From the NCBI GenBank assembly GCA_963969495.1, contig OZ018326.1, positions 182,939,653 to 183,003,652 on the forward strand: a stretch of DNA of 64,000 nucleotides. Reading direction: 5' to 3'. The position numbers and the translations under genes are program-made. The DNA is from Ceratothoa steindachneri. Taxonomy: Eukaryota > Arthropoda > Malacostraca > Isopoda > Cymothoidae. This document shows positions 1 to 12,766 of this stretch, in pieces; positions within the stretch are counted from its first letter, which is position 1; the number at the start of each line of letters is the position of its first letter. The notes beneath the pieces are model-generated. The model was not told the DNA's origin and searched no databases. It saw only the letters and a program-made list of their open reading frames with translations.

Positions 1-3
<3 letters not shown>

Positions 4-57
<54 letters not shown>
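4..57. repeat. (AT)n microsatellite
   Basis: An uninterrupted run of alternating A and T starts three bases into the window and ends before a short TGTATATAGG flank. It may extend beyond the left edge. Similar tracts recur through the window. Confidence 0.97.
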
Positions 58-64
<7 letters not shown>

Positions 65-2081
65 GGTAGGAGGCCATGATGTATGCAGCATTTGCTGAAG
101 TCACGATCAGTAGTTTCACAAACTTGTGAAAAATAAAAATAAATATAAATTTTGGCAATATATGGGTTATGCAGATTTTTGGTTAAATAGCAGAAAATGC
201 GAAAAAAATATGTTAGAATATTATGGTGTATGGTTTTGTTTATAATAAATATGATAGTAGCATGCTCCCATAACGATATAAGAGCACGATTCGTAGTTTA
301 AAAACATAAATTAGGCGTGGGCTCATACTTTGTGTCAATGGTCTATATGGGATCAAATTACTTATCTCCCGCAAGCATTCGCAAAACATATTTATACATA
401 GCCCCCAAAGACAACGCGCTAAACTTTATTTCCAAAGCTCAAAAGGAGAAAACCGAGCCTTTTTATAAATGAGGAAAGAAGGAAGAATAGCACAAGTAAC
501 ATATGAATTCACCTATGAGAAGAAAAAAAGAAGGAAACTCGAAAACAACAAAAATTGCCGAACAGAGGCAAATTATGATACGGAACTAATCATTGAATAA
601 GGAAAACCGAATTAATACAAACAAACAATGTTAATGGAACTATAGGAATCGAATATGAACTATACAGGAACAAGATACATAAGGTAAGACAACCGCGCCA
701 TCTTAACAAACCAGAGTAACTTAAGGACAAACTGAGTGTGAAAAAAGACGAAAGAATGATGAGGAAATACAGTATAGTGGTTCGGAATCTACCACATGAA
801 ATCATCAGGGCCCACATGCTATTTTAGCATGGAAATAATTCCCTTTTCACAGTTAGAGTCAAATGGCTCATTGCTCACTACCAGTTTAACAAAACAGTTT
901 ATTACCTCTAAACAATTTCACTTTAGAATATATTCTCTCCACAAATGTTAGAATAAGGCAATTCTGTTCTGAAACTACACAGTTGCGGAAAAGTAGGAAA
1001 GCTTAATTTTCATATATTTTTTTCTCTACAAGTTAGGCTGGTTAGATAAAATAATATCGTCTGGGAATTTATTACTATGAGCGACTCTTAACAATAAAAA
1101 CATTGAAAACAAATGGAATAATAATAAGTTTATTCACGAAATTCCGAGCCCGTAGAGGTACAACTTTCTCTTTTGAACCTGATAATAACCAGAAAAGCTT
1201 AAAATATACAACAGAAACTAAAACAAATAATGTTTCTAACGTCTAAGTCCTATAATTTTAGTCGAATAGTGAATATTTGTAATCAATGTACAGATCCCCC
1301 CAAAAAACATCGAATATGCTTGATCTGAAGTAAATTAGAAAAAATGTTTCAGCTTTCTCTTGAATTAAATTAACCATGTAAGTTTCCTCAATCAACGTCC
1401 GTTATTAAACTTGAACAATGGATACTTATCAAATATTAAATTAGCACAGGTATTTGTGATTAAAAGAGTATGTTGAATGTCCTCAAGGGGGATAAGCCTT
1501 TTGTTATTTATAATAAATCAATCACGATCCATCATTACTCATTTATTGAGAATGATAATATGATTTAAACTCCTTAGCAGATAATGCCCCCTAAATATAT
1601 TTTAGTAACTGAATTGTAAAAAAAGTACCCCAAATTTGAAGAAACAATTATCTAATAATAAAATTCATATTAAAGGATTACAATTTTCTTACTCAAATAT
1701 TTCATAGTAAATTTCTTAAAAGGCCATTAAATTCCTGAGTATTTAATGAGAAATTAATAGGGTGTTACGAAAATATGTATGGAGCTATATGAGCTTGCTT
1801 CATTTCACTTTATTGTAAACACCAAAATTAATCATCAGATACGGTGTCATTCAATTAATATATTCATACATAATTATATTTCAAAATCGTTTGCATAAAC
1901 CTATTTAATCCAATTATGGATGTAATGAGATTAATTCAGGAAATAAATACTTTATTCTCTGGCTTAATTGTAGTTATTAATACTTTTAATCTGATATTAA
2001 TTAATTTTAATTGTTGCAAATTACAATTCTCAAATAAAGAACTATATTGAAAACCGGCTTCCAGATTAATTTCAAGATCAT
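58..2081. other. AT-rich intergenic stretch, nothing recognised
   Basis: About 2 kb of AT-rich sequence. Short open frames, such as a 75-residue hydrophobic one on the minus strand at 590-817, match no family I recognise and have the composition of chance frames. The only structured item seen is a short match to a Tc1 end near 320-346. Confidence 0.6.
320..346 (+). repeat. possible degenerate Tc1-like inverted-repeat end
   Basis: The string GGCTCATACTTTGTGTCAAT and the bases after it resemble the right end of the Tc1-like element at 3461-3493 (CCTCATACTTTTGTCCAAGG) in the same orientation. No transposase remnant lies beside it, so it would be an isolated end. The match is short and could be chance. 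Confidence 0.25.
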
Positions 2082-2191
2082 GCATCTAAAGTCACGCAAT
2101 TCAAGAATAGGCAACTGCATTTCGTTCAATTCAAGATAAGGCACCTGCGTTTCGCTTAATTTAAGATAAGGCACTTAAAGTTGCTCTGTTA
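2082..2191. repeat. 30-bp tandem repeat, about 3.5 units
   Basis: Units starting GCAACTGCAT (2111), GCACCTGCGT (2141) and GCACTTAAAG (2171), with a diverged first unit at 2082, share the pattern TTCAAGATAAG-GCACCTGCGTTTCG. Spacing is exactly 30 bp between the central units. No function is evident. It lies just upstream of the Tc1-like remnant. Confidence 0.75.
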
Positions 2192-2310
2192 ATGACATAC
2201 AAGGTAACTTGTAAGGAAAAAGAAAAATATTACAACCTACTAAGTAAAGTTTTATTGATTAGAAAAATATATAGATGGTTAAGATTTGGTTTATAGTTAC
2301 GAATCACTAA

Positions 2311-3450
2311 GATGCCCAGAAATTTTAGTTGAGTGAAGTTTTATTCGAGGACAAATCGTAAATCACCATTAAAATGGGATGTCACAAAGACAAATAACTC
2401 AGAAGATGGGATGATCTCGGTGTTCAGTCCAAACGACTTTCAGGCGCTTCGGGGAAAATAAAGATATCAAATCAAAACCAAGAACACCCAGGAAAAGGCT
2501 TGCATCTCCTCGTTAAGACAGATATATCATCCGTAAGTCTCTTAAAAATAGAAGATAAACATATTCAGAGCTATGTGCCGACCTCAATTAGGCGAATGCC
2601 CCACAACTATCGACTAAAACTAAGAAGAAGGCTTATAGAATATGGCCTTAAATGCTGCAAAGCCAGGAAGAACCCAGGGATCTCTGAATCAAACACGAAT
2701 AAACGTTTTCAATGGGCAAAAAATCATTCCAAATGGATTACTGAACTGTGGTCAAAAGTCGTATGGTCTGAGGGAAGATAGTTAAAGTTGGAACAAACAG
2801 ATTAGCTCATTATATTTGGGTTTAAGCCGAAAAGTATGAGACATATACATAATAATTTATTTGATTATATTTCATGTTATTTGCGTCCAGTTTTAGGCAC
2901 ACTTGGGGCAACTTAATTTCATCAAAGAGTTGCCGAAGACTTTAAGCCTAAATGTCTAGTCACAATAGTAAAACATGAAGGTGGTTCCGTCATGGTATTG
3001 GTTTGCATGTCTGCCACATGGCCTGGAGAGATGTTTTTATGTCAAGGCAGAATGAATTCTACTAAATATGTTTCTATGTTATCGGATGTTTTAGAGCAAT
3101 CAATTGCTAAATTACATGCAGGCGTGTTAAAAGCTAATGTTATCATTAAACAGCATAATGCCCCGTGCCATACAGCAAAAAATGCTCTTAATTGGGCTAA
3201 AACACAAAGCATTATTCTTATGCACTGGCTGTCTCAAAGTCCGAGATTAAATCCCATTGGTAAAGCTATTCGGAGCATGGCAGTTAAAAATAAAGACGTT
3301 TTGTTCCAGAAACTGCACCAAGAATGGGCTAAATTTACCCTTGAGGTTTGCCCGAAATTGGTTGACTCGATTCCTAGGCGTATTGCAGCGGTAATTAAAG
3401 CTAAGGGGTATCAACTAGGTTTTAGATCAAGTGTATATTATGAGGGCTAA
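2311..3450 (+). pseudogene. Tc1-like transposase pseudogene
   Basis: Remnant of a Tc1/mariner-superfamily cut-and-paste transposase. Reading across frames, an N-terminal MPRNFS start at 2311, a helix-turn-helix region and a stretch ending WAKNHSKW (to about 2780) are followed by the catalytic part VKHEGGSVMV...GRMNSTKYVSML (about 2970-3090) and IPRRIAAVIKAKG near 3380-3405. All three catalytic acidic sites look lost: WSEG where the family has WSDE, KQHNAPCHTA where it has QDNAPCHTA, and SPRLNPIG where it has SPDLNPIE. Frame breaks and stops interrupt it, and about 100 bp at 2790-2900 align poorly. It cannot encode an active enzyme. The family call is secure; the exact start is not. Confidence 0.88.
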
Positions 3451-3460
3451 CTAAAAATAC

Positions 3461-3493
3461 AGGGGGAGGACCTCATACTTTTGTCCAAGGCTG
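3461..3493 (+). repeat. right terminal inverted repeat of the Tc1-like element
   Basis: The sequence GGACCTCATACTTTTGTCCA followed by AGGCTG ends at a TA dinucleotide (3494-3495), as expected for a Tc1 end and its TA target site. The reverse-complement partner was not found upstream of 2311, so the left end seems deleted. Confidence 0.75.
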
Positions 3494-3558
3494 TATCTCC
3501 TGCGCTTTTTGTGATGACTTGATTATTGGTGGTATATTAGCCTCTCCGTGCGTTTGGC

Positions 3559-5200
3559 TCATTTTTTCCTTCTCCTCTTCTTTGTGGTCCTTATTATTCT
3601 TAGGGTTTTATTCCGTACTCTTTGCATATCCTTTTTTCTTGATTGTACCAACATTTTCAATGGTATTGGGAGGTACAGTATGTTACTGTTGCCATGCTCA
3701 ATGCAATATATATTTTTCCTTTGTTCTTCATAGAGATTCTTCAGATTGAATATAGTAATTTTGAAGTTGAGATTGTTCATACTATCCTTTCCTGTTGATG
3801 ACTTAAGGAACCTTTGTATGATATCTGCTTCGGATATTTTATTGTATATTTATACTTCATGTAAGATATCAATTGTTTTCCTTCTTTTAATAGAAATTAA
3901 ACTAAAATTTAGCTGTTCGTTCGTATTTTCCGTTTTTCAAATCTATTGAATTTACCAAATTTCAGTGCTGTTAATCGTTCTTGCCGTCTTTCATTTCTGC
4001 TTGTGGATGTTATACATTGGCTAATATTACCCGCGAAATGAATGTTAATGTTTGGCATCTATGGTCTTATTTGTGCTGTCATGTCTAATGTATACACTAA
4101 ATATAGAGTAGGAGATAAACATCCGCTTTGCCGCTACTTGTCTTCCATTTCAAATTCCGGTCCATCATATACTTTTATCACGATTCTGGCTTTTCTTTCT
4201 TTCAGTGATATAGTCACAGAGAATTTTCTGCTAATTGCTGTTTATTTGCAGATTTATTAACTAATATTGTAAGCCTCTGACCCAGCTTTTATCAAAGGCT
4301 CCCTCTACGTCTCTTAGCTCTCTTAGGTATTTATTCTGTTATTATTCCGAGTGCTATGGTTGTTTCCTTGCTCTTCCTGAATCCACACTGTAAATTATTA
4401 TATAGATTATTTTCTTCTATATATTCTATTAATCTTTTTGTCATTACCTTTTCAAAAACTTGGCCGAAAAATCCGATAAAGATTTAGGGCTGTAACGATT
4501 CAGAAGGGTTAAAGTTTTGCCTAGTTTTAGGAAGAGCAATATTTTTGCTGTTTTAAATGAGGCAGAGAAATATTCGGTATGTAAACTTGCATTGAAGATG
4601 TTTTTGATGCTCTCATGATGGTATTCGGGGCGTTGGTGAAGTTGATCTTTGTGACACCAGATGGTCTTGAACTTTCACTTTAAATGAGTAAATTACGCTC
4701 ATTATTTCTTCATCCGTTGTTGTTGCTCCCGGCCCCACTTGTTTTTCACGGTTAGTGTCTAGCAAATAAACTGGAATAATCATGTTGATGTCCTTGCCTA
4801 TGTTGTTCCGTACATTTCTTCCGTTTCGGAACAGATATCTTCATTTTCTTCAGGTCAAATTGAAAAAACCGAACTCTCAGTGCCGTCTGAATTTTTGTTC
4901 TATTTCAAAATTTTCTTGAATTTTGTTACCGTTCTCGTCTTTTAGTTTTATTTTTCAATCTTCGTTTTGGCCCCTTTGATCTGTTAATTGCTCTCCAATT
5001 TTATGTTGGTGTTCCTTTGAAATATGTTAGCTTAATAATTTACCCCAGTTGTCTACGGCTGTTCTATTATAAGGAAATTTCTCTTTTCAATTTCCTTAAT
5101 TTGTTATATTTTTCGGACTCTGTCGTCCTAGCCAAATTAGTAAAAATCGCGGTCGTGTGGTGGGGGAATTTTACTTTGTAACAACTGTAACTAGCAATGT
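3559..5200 (-). pseudogene. Jockey-like LINE reverse transcriptase pseudogene
   Basis: On the minus strand the decayed frames spell a non-LTR retrotransposon RT in the expected order. A PNSYRPISLL-type block, much altered, lies near 4480-4530. KVMTKRLIEYIEENNLYNN lies near 4390-4450, QCGFRKSKETTIAL just after it, and a RDVEGAFDKSWVRGLQY block near 4265-4320. CLSPTLYLVYTLDM lies near 4080-4125, and the active-site YADD box is seen only as FAGN near 4030. A thumb segment QRVRNKTLRIIRTTKK sits at 3559-3630. Many stops and frameshifts are present and the catalytic aspartates are lost. The endonuclease domain is not recognisable upstream; sequence to about 5200 looks like the pre-RT linker. The style of the thumb and of the SPTLY block favours the Jockey group. 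Confidence 0.8.
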
Positions 5201-5632
5201 ATAACTGAACCTCTTGCTTACTTCGAGTAGCTTTTCATGTAGATGAGCATTTGTGCCTTTTTCATCAATATGCCGCCACATGCCACATATCCAATTAACG
5301 TTGACATTATTGCAAGAAAATTTCGAAAACAGACTAATTTAAATAAAGTTGTGGCATTCAATATCGCCAAATATAGCGAGTATGACACGATTACTATTTA
5401 TGGAGTTACCATATTAGAGTCCTTTATCAAAGCCACCATCAGTAAATATAAATCAGTAAATCGAAATGAAACGGCCGAAATAAATTTTGCAAACACGTGT
5501 AATGTGTCTACTTTTAGGAGAAATGGGGTAAGGAGAGTGCTCTATCTCTAAAAATGGTCTCACTTCGAACACATGTTATGATGCTAAACTAATTTTCTTA
5601 TGTAAACACTGAAACTATGTACAGTCAGGAAT
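5201..5632. other. unassigned stretch with one short open frame
   Basis: A 102-codon plus-strand frame at 5243-5551 (starting MSICAFFINMPP) is open but matches nothing I recognise. It has no upstream promoter or polyadenylation context that I can see. I treat it as unproven. Confidence 0.4.
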
Positions 5633-5896
5633 AAAATGTATATTTCCACATACAATATACAACTAATAAATGTAACTTGAATTTTCCTTAAATTTTCTCT
5701 TGAATCAATCACGACACGTGCTTATTATGCCTCACTGAACTTATATATAATTTTTTTAAAGAAGTAAGTAAATAAATGTTTATGCGTCACCATATAATAT
5801 ATATAAATATATAAAAAGATTGATTTAAGAGAAACGTTAAAGAAAATTCAAGTTACATTTATTAGTTGTATATTGTATGTTGTACATTTACATTTT
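5633..5896. repeat. 264-bp foldback (inverted-repeat) element
   Basis: The left arm (5633-5708) and right arm (5820-5896) are near-perfect reverse complements over about 75 bp; both contain TACAATATACAACTAATAAA in opposite orientation. The loop of about 110 bp is AT-rich. The structure resembles a non-autonomous foldback element or MITE. No protein and no clear target duplication were seen. Confidence 0.85.
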
Positions 5897-6394
5897 AGAC
5901 ATGAAAACGTTTCCTTACTTACAAATACTTCTATGAGAAAATAAAAAAAAATAAAATATTGTATGATGAGCCTTGATACATTTACTTGTTTTCTTCTTTA
6001 AAAATAACTAATACATTATTATGCACATACATTTTTTATCAAAATACCAAGAAGAGAGAAAAAACACAGTTAAATAACAACACTGTATAACAAATTTCAG
6101 TGTAAAAAACACACATAGATCTCATATGCATTCTATTAGAAGATAAGTGTGCTTAATTTGCACATAATAACAAAAATTCCCCGTCACGTAACATTTTCTT
6201 GCAAATTTCCGATTTAATAATTATGCAATAGATACCGATTTCCACGATACCATAAATGTATTTCGCTCCCAAAGTCAGATAAAATGTATTGATTGCAAAT
6301 AATTCATGAATATATAATAATAAGCATGTTTGTTTGCATTCTTTAATGTATTAATCTACATTTTAGAATTTTCTTCTTCGTTTGTAAGATCTCT
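5897..6394. other. AT-rich intergenic stretch, nothing recognised
   Basis: AT-rich spacer with short homopolymer runs. No ORF, repeat or motif that I can support. Confidence 0.6.
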
Positions 6395-7733
6395 CAGGTG
6401 TGTCACGCTTCAGGTTCCAGCAGAAGTCAGCCAGCATAGAAGAGCACCATTTTTCCCTTATACCTGTTTTCCATTACGTTATAATTTGATGGAACCTCTC
6501 CCAATGTTCATCCCCCACATAGCCTGCATTCTCTCGAGGGAAGGCCAGATGAGAATGAAGAAAGTGTATCTTCAGTGACATATTGCATCCAAGATCTCAG
6601 TACCACTTGATTAGGCTCTCCACTATACGCTCTTGCTGGTACCCTTGGTGTTTTCAAGAAGTACTTTGCATACATATTAGAATGCATGCTAGGCCACTAA
6701 CTTAGTTTCGTGCATTGTCGTCTTGAAGTCCTCAACTTCTTAGAAATTGACGAATCTAAGGGCCTACGAATATGCTTTGTTTAATCTTAGCATCATTCAT
6801 TTTAGGGAAGGTTGATTTGAAGTACTAGAAACTGGCTTGTTATGTTCCTGTGCTTTGGTGAATTGCATCAGTAGGCATATTTTTATATGCAGTGGTGGCA
6901 AAATGATTTTTTTCTTCTTAACTCGTGGCTCCTGATTTACATTATGGCATCCGGGTGTCATAGTTTCCCTAGGTCACCATTCTGAGCGTACATAATATTC
7001 TCAGCTGACCCTAGTGTCCCACTTGCAAGAAAAGCACATAAACTTAGTGTATCCAATATATAGCCCATTAAGTAGGGCTACTACTTTCAAGTCCGCACAA
7101 ATTAGCCGCCTATGCTCTTTTTAACTTATGTGGTCCAGAATAATAGCAAGGTTTTCATATAGTTCTCTTATAATGACTGAGTGAGCAAATAGAAATGAAT
7201 GCATCGTGTCCCCGATGTTCATAAATACTGCTTTTATGGTCTAAAGGGATGCATCTATGAATAGCCCCCACTCATCTGTTTCATAGGTCAGCTCAATGGC
7301 ATTGAATAGGCCTTCGATATCATTACAATAAGTCAAGTTGTTTTTAAAATTGAAGAAATGCTGTAGATTTGCAGAACATTTCTTAAATACTGTAATTCAA
7401 GCATGTTCATCCAACAGGCTCCATTTTTGCAGAAATAGGGCTAGGTGTTCACTCTGTTCCTTAGTAAGTGTTAGATCACGAACTAAATCATTGGGTGATA
7501 AGGTGTGGTTTCTTGTCAGATTCAAGCTCTGCGACATATGGTGTATCTTGAGATTTTGAATCGTCTGAGTTGCTTGTGTCATCGCTTGGAAGTTCGGAGG
7601 GAGGTTGTGTTACAGGAATATCACTTGATTGTCGAACTGGGCGAATAGCAGAGTGAATATCTGGATACTTGATAAATTTCTTGCCTTTTCTGTCGCAACC
7701 TGCAGTAAAATAAAATAAAATTATACTAAACAT
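6395..7733 (-). pseudogene. remnant of a conserved arthropod repeat-borne protein (no named domain)
   Basis: Minus-strand frames, broken by stops and shifts, follow a protein I recognise as multi-copy in arthropod genomes but that carries no functional name I know. From the N-terminus: KFIKYPDIHSAIRPV with DIPVTQPP (7488-7733), LSPNDLVRDLTLTKEQSEHL (about 7430-7490), EWGLFIDASL and ELYENLAIIL (about 7150-7270), CADLKVVALLNGLYIGYTKF then CKWDTR (about 7010-7105), LPPLHIKICLLMQF (about 6865-6905), CNMSLKIHFLHSHLAFP (about 6530-6580), ERFHQ (about 6485-6510) and MLADFCWNLKRD (about 6400-6440). Block order and spacing agree with one ancestral reading frame of about 440 residues. Its biochemical role is unknown to me; copy number suggests a transposon-carried gene. 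Confidence 0.75.
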
Positions 7734-10700
7734 GGATATTACTTGCTGTGATCACTTGCACAAATAGTACAAGTACAACATACTATGTATTTTGATCGTT
7801 TTAACTGCAACATCTCTTAATAATATATTAAAGACTAGCAGAAGTAGCACTCCATTGAATGGTCCTTTGGCTTCCTCCAGAACATTGGTACTCTAAACAT
7901 GAGGCCAGCGCCTTTACCTTTCACCCAGGAAGAAAGTGAGCTTGTTCACTTGACACAACATATTTGAGGTGCCCAGCCTTTGTCCTGGACACCCACTTTA
8001 CCTTCAAAGTACTACAGCTTATTAAGTTTCTTCACATGTTTAGTCAACTGTCTCTTGTATTGTCTTAATGTAACTTATCCCTATATATAAAAGAATTGCT
8101 TTCGGGAAATTTGACATTCTCTAGGCATTTTCGCTCTATCTCCTGTAAAGAAAAACATTGTGGTATGTAAAAAATAATATATGCAAATAATGACAAACAA
8201 ATATTAATTAAAAAAGTAAAAATAGGAAGCATTTATAGTAAGTTATATCTAGCACAATGTAAGTTTTACCACGGATTTGGACCCATGTCACTAAAAAGAT
8301 ATTGAGTACACCTTTATAACTTACATAGGTTAGGTTGACAAATACCTTAGGAACATCCATTAAAATTAAATCAAAATCAGTTTATAGTTTTTAGAGTTGT
8401 CAGTTTCGGACCAATCCTGTTTGCATTTAATTCCTACCAAACCAGCAGTGTATTTAACGTAAGTAAGATCGTAATTTATGGGAAACTGAAGGGTGGAAGA
8501 AAGAGACGGATGTTATATTCGTAATTTACGCAAAAAATAACCCTAGAAAAGGTTATTCTCATTTCCAGGTATTTATTTCATTGCTGTAAAGTGTAATCAA
8601 TGTCGACGTGAGGTCAAAGAATATCAAAGTTGAATCCGATTCTTTTAAATTACTTTTTCTCCGAATCAACCAAGCTGGTATTCCTTCTATTAGAGAGAGA
8701 GGGGAAAAGCTTTTATCAGACTATATTATAATTTTGAACTTTCTTATGTTCTTATTAAAGAAGAATTGTATAATTTACCGTGTTATAATTTGGTCATTTT
8801 CATTTATTCTGCCATACCTTATTCGTCAAAATACCGTTTGAGATAAAGAGTTTAAACTTCTTGATAGGAAATTTGCATATAAAGTGGTTAATCAAATTGT
8901 ATATGTTAAATATTCACTATTTTTTAACTAAAAATTTATATGCACTGTGTAACGAGAAATGGTTGATTGAAAAAGTTTTAAATTTTTTTGGAGAAAGGTT
9001 TCTGATCGCTTTTCAGATGCGTGATTTACGATTGTGTGGAAGAGAAAAAAAAAAAAAGGAACTCTCAGCGGTCATGAATATTGTAATATTATTTAAAAGT
9101 GAGTTTAATATCCTTTATTTTTTTAAATTCATGAGTGATTGCAGTTGAGACTTATTATAGAATCGAAATTTTAATATATAATTTTCAGCTAAATCGGACG
9201 ACTTAATAACTGGGTATGGATTTAGATTTAGCTAATAATCAGAAGTATGTGAAGGGATATATAGGGATCTATAAAAGGAGGGGTGATAAGAGAGGCGGAG
9301 GTTTTGATTCACACAAAAACCCAACTGAATTCATATTAATTTAATGCTGTAAAGGATCCTTATATAGGTGAATGAGTTACTACTCCAGCATTTTGTAATC
9401 AAACAGCTGTGTGTAGCTATAGAATCTTAGAATTCAAACTTCTCGACATAATATTTCAGCAAGAACATTACGGTAAATTATTATATTTTAAAACAAACTA
9501 TTTTTCTCTAGTTAGTATGGAATTTCATTCCGCTTTATTTACACATTTTGCTCCCGGTTGTTTCTTACTTTCTAAAATTTATGAAGAAGGGATAATTTCT
9601 ATCGCAGAAACAATCTAGAATATACAAGTATCTGTAAGCGCTCTTTCAGTTTCTCCAGTTAATTGCTGTTTAATTTACAGATCTGCATTACACTTCTCGA
9701 GCCAAAAAGTGACATAATCACTTAAATGACTTAGTTTTTGTTAAACAATTCTTAAGAGCAGCCCAAAAAATCTTCCTCATGAGAGAGTGGTATAATTAGT
9801 TTCTAAGGGCTAAACTTTTCATTAAATGGAAGCAAAGTTTCATTGAGACACGAAACCCAGTCTCTCATACCTACATGGTACTCTTAAAACAGCCTTTCTC
9901 CACCTTTATTATTCCAAATCAAAATTAATATAGTGTAATATAATGTATTTTACTGAGTTTAGGCACGTAAATAATGAAGTAACCCAGGGGGCAAACAAAT
10001 GTCAACAGACGAGTCACGAATCATGATCCAGTCAAGATGGTTCACCACTTTAGATGACAAAGTGTGACCAGTCTTGTACCAGGATGTCTTTCCAATGACA
10101 ACTTCAGTTGACTTACACTACCCAACCCAGCCGCAAGATGTGAACTGACTAAAGGATTTGATAGTCAGTAATATTAGGATACATAGACGAAAAACACGAA
10201 ACTAATAAATAAGATCACAAACTCGTTCTTAACTTTATCTGACCAACTACCTAATAAACAACTACTAAAATACTATTGATTAGATTATTTTGGGAGATAA
10301 AATTACACTCTATTTTGGCAGTAGTCTCTGAATTGAAAACCACAATCTCCCTGTTGTTTAACATGAGGACTTCACCATTGATCCATTGAATCAAGAAACT
10401 CAGCTGAATAGTACCTGGCCAAATGGCATTATATTTATTTTCTTTGAACTTCAATAAACCTGTTGCCCAGCCTTCAGCTTATGAGAGGTTTCGAAAATAT
10501 ACGGGCTGTTTTTAAACATATACCTTTTTTCTCTTCTGAAGTTGACAGGACTAGTTAACTCTCCAATCACTTATTGCCTTGAAAGACTGTATCCACATGC
10601 TGAGGGATAATAAGTAGAGCGAAAAAGGTTTTAAAACAATCTTTGACTAGGCGTCCCGCTCTTTCCGAATAGTCATTACTCTGAAGGAAATTAGGAAAGT

Positions 10701-12292
10701 TTGTGAAATGATAGAAAAGTAAATGAGAGGATATAATGATGATCGTTAAAGAGAACATGGTCACTGACTAGTTTTTGCCAGGTCATATCTGTAGGTAATA
10801 AAGACTATTATAATGTTTTCCCTTATAGGTTCTGCACAGTTATTTCCTTTGCCCATGTCTAACGTTTAACCATGTTATTAAGATGGTTGCCATACCAGGC
10901 TATCAAACTCAATCTGTAGCTCATTACAAAAATATAACCACTTCATGATGGATTTGATGCAACATTTTGAATTGTTTTCTGCACCACTGAGGGAACTATG
11001 ATTTTTTATCGTGTTAATAGATGACCTAAGACTATAAAATAATTCCTTAATATATTATACGGAAAATCTTTGATAGTATTACAAAAAGCTAAATAACAGT
11101 AAAAATTGTTTTATTTTCTTTACAACTGTATAATCGTTCTGCTTAGAAATAATTTCGAGCATCCTTTCCTCAGAAACAGGTGGACTTTCTAAATATCATA
11201 TGAAAAAATACTATAATATAGTTTCCAACTCAACAAATAGAGTGAACCTGAAATTTAAAGAAGTTTGACCTAAAGCATCTTAAGATATCTGTTTTGAACA
11301 TGTGAAATATTTAACCTCATGAGAAAACAATACTTATTTGTAGGCGTGAGCGATCCAGAAGCTGATCTAGGTAATGTCGTCTAACCCAGAATGGAGATCA
11401 TATGTTTAGCATCTGTCTTGATGCAAATTTGATGAAAATTTATTTAAACCTTGTAACCAATAACGGTTTCATTATATTAATCCTCTGTATTAAATATTCA
11501 CTGAATATCAAAAAAATATTAGTCTAATATTAGTCTAAACATTGAAACGTGATTCTTTCCGTTGGTCATTATGTAAGCAAAAATGAATCTAAATTGAATG
11601 TCGTCGTATACGGACGAGTATGTATGTACGTTTGTTCCGTACATGAATAACTCCAGTAATTTTTTATCTACAGTCGCCAGGTAGCCCCTTAAAAAAAATC
11701 ATTTTTTATATAGGAGTGCAATAATTTTTTTTCTTTTATTTTGAATCTTTAACCAGGGGGGGATTCGTAATATTATATATCTATTGCCATATACAGCGTT
11801 TCGAGGATTTAATTAAACAACTAGGGCAAAAATATACTTAAATACATAAAAAAAGAAATATTAAAATTTTAAATATATTAAAACTATTATAATAAGAGGA
11901 TCTAAAGCAAACTTAATACTACCAATGAGTACTACGCGATTGTTGACGCAAAATTCACTTTAGTACAAAATGGTAACTAAGAACATAAATAAGTTAAATT
12001 CCTTTTTACGTTTAACTAAGGGGGAGTCTGGCGTGAGATAAACTTGAACAAGAAGCTCGGTGAAGCCATGATTCGAGGCGTGAGACTGACTTGGAGACAC
12101 AGCTGTCCATCTCGCTGCACCAAGGATATGTTAGTGAAGGTTATTCGAGAATAACAGCTGACCTCGAGGTAAGTGGGGAGCGTGTGGCGATGCTTCTTTA
12201 CTGGACGATATAAGCAAGGGAACTGTGGATGTATCATTATTCCAATCATTGGGATACACTTGCGGCCTTCTCGATGATGAAACTTGAACAGG
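7734..12292. other. 4.5 kb AT-rich intergenic stretch, no supported feature
   Basis: I read both strands here and found no recognisable coding blocks, RNA gene or structured repeat. Open frames of 65-95 codons exist (for example 8608-8841, 8861-9148, 9409-9618 and minus 10251-10454) but have the AT-driven composition of chance frames. A short AGGTTAGGTT string near 8326-8335 is a two-unit match to the arthropod TTAGG motif and nothing more. Confidence 0.55.
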
Positions 12293-12560
12293 AACTGAAT
12301 CTTTTCTCGAGTGGCACTTCACATTGGTATTCCTCAATGGTGACGGATATCTCTGTTTTTATGAAAAAAACTGAGATAGGGGTGTCTCTGAACGAGATTG
12401 GTATGAGAGTTATTCTCTATATCGATGGTCTACTCTACGAAGCGAACAAAAGGAACAGCCTCTGGAAGAAACATCCCGCTTAATCCCGCTTCTTTTTGAT
12501 TCCCTGTTTTACTCAGGGACTGCTACTCTTCTCTCGATCGCTACCTCGATTCTCCTCCTC
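12293..12560 (+). repeat. LTR-like repeat module A, copy 1
   Basis: About 260 bp that recurs inverted at 14287-14545. Shared strings include TCACATTGGTATTC, GGTATGAGAGT(A/T)ATTCTCTATA, AAAAGGAACAGCCTC and TTGATTCCCTGTTTT. It precedes a copy of module B, which is also repeated. I read it as LTR-derived because the modules surround a Gypsy RNase H scrap. Confidence 0.65.
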
Positions 12561-12766
12561 TTAACTCCAGATCAAACTATATATACGTCGATTATCCCCA
12601 GGGGGGGGAGGAGAGGGGAGATGAGGGCCCACGTTTTCACCTCTCTCCTAGGGCATCACTTTTCAACGTTGTGACCCTTAGCCTTTGTGGTTTACCTGAA
12701 AGAAAGTGAAATTTCGTCTATTTGGCAAAAATAGACCTAAACAATAAGAGCGGACAGTGAGCCCAT

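Noticed and set aside
8608..9148. Two consecutive plus-strand frames of 77 and 95 codons as a small gene
   Set aside because: AT-driven composition (Phe, Leu, Ile, Lys), homopolymer runs, no promoter or family match.
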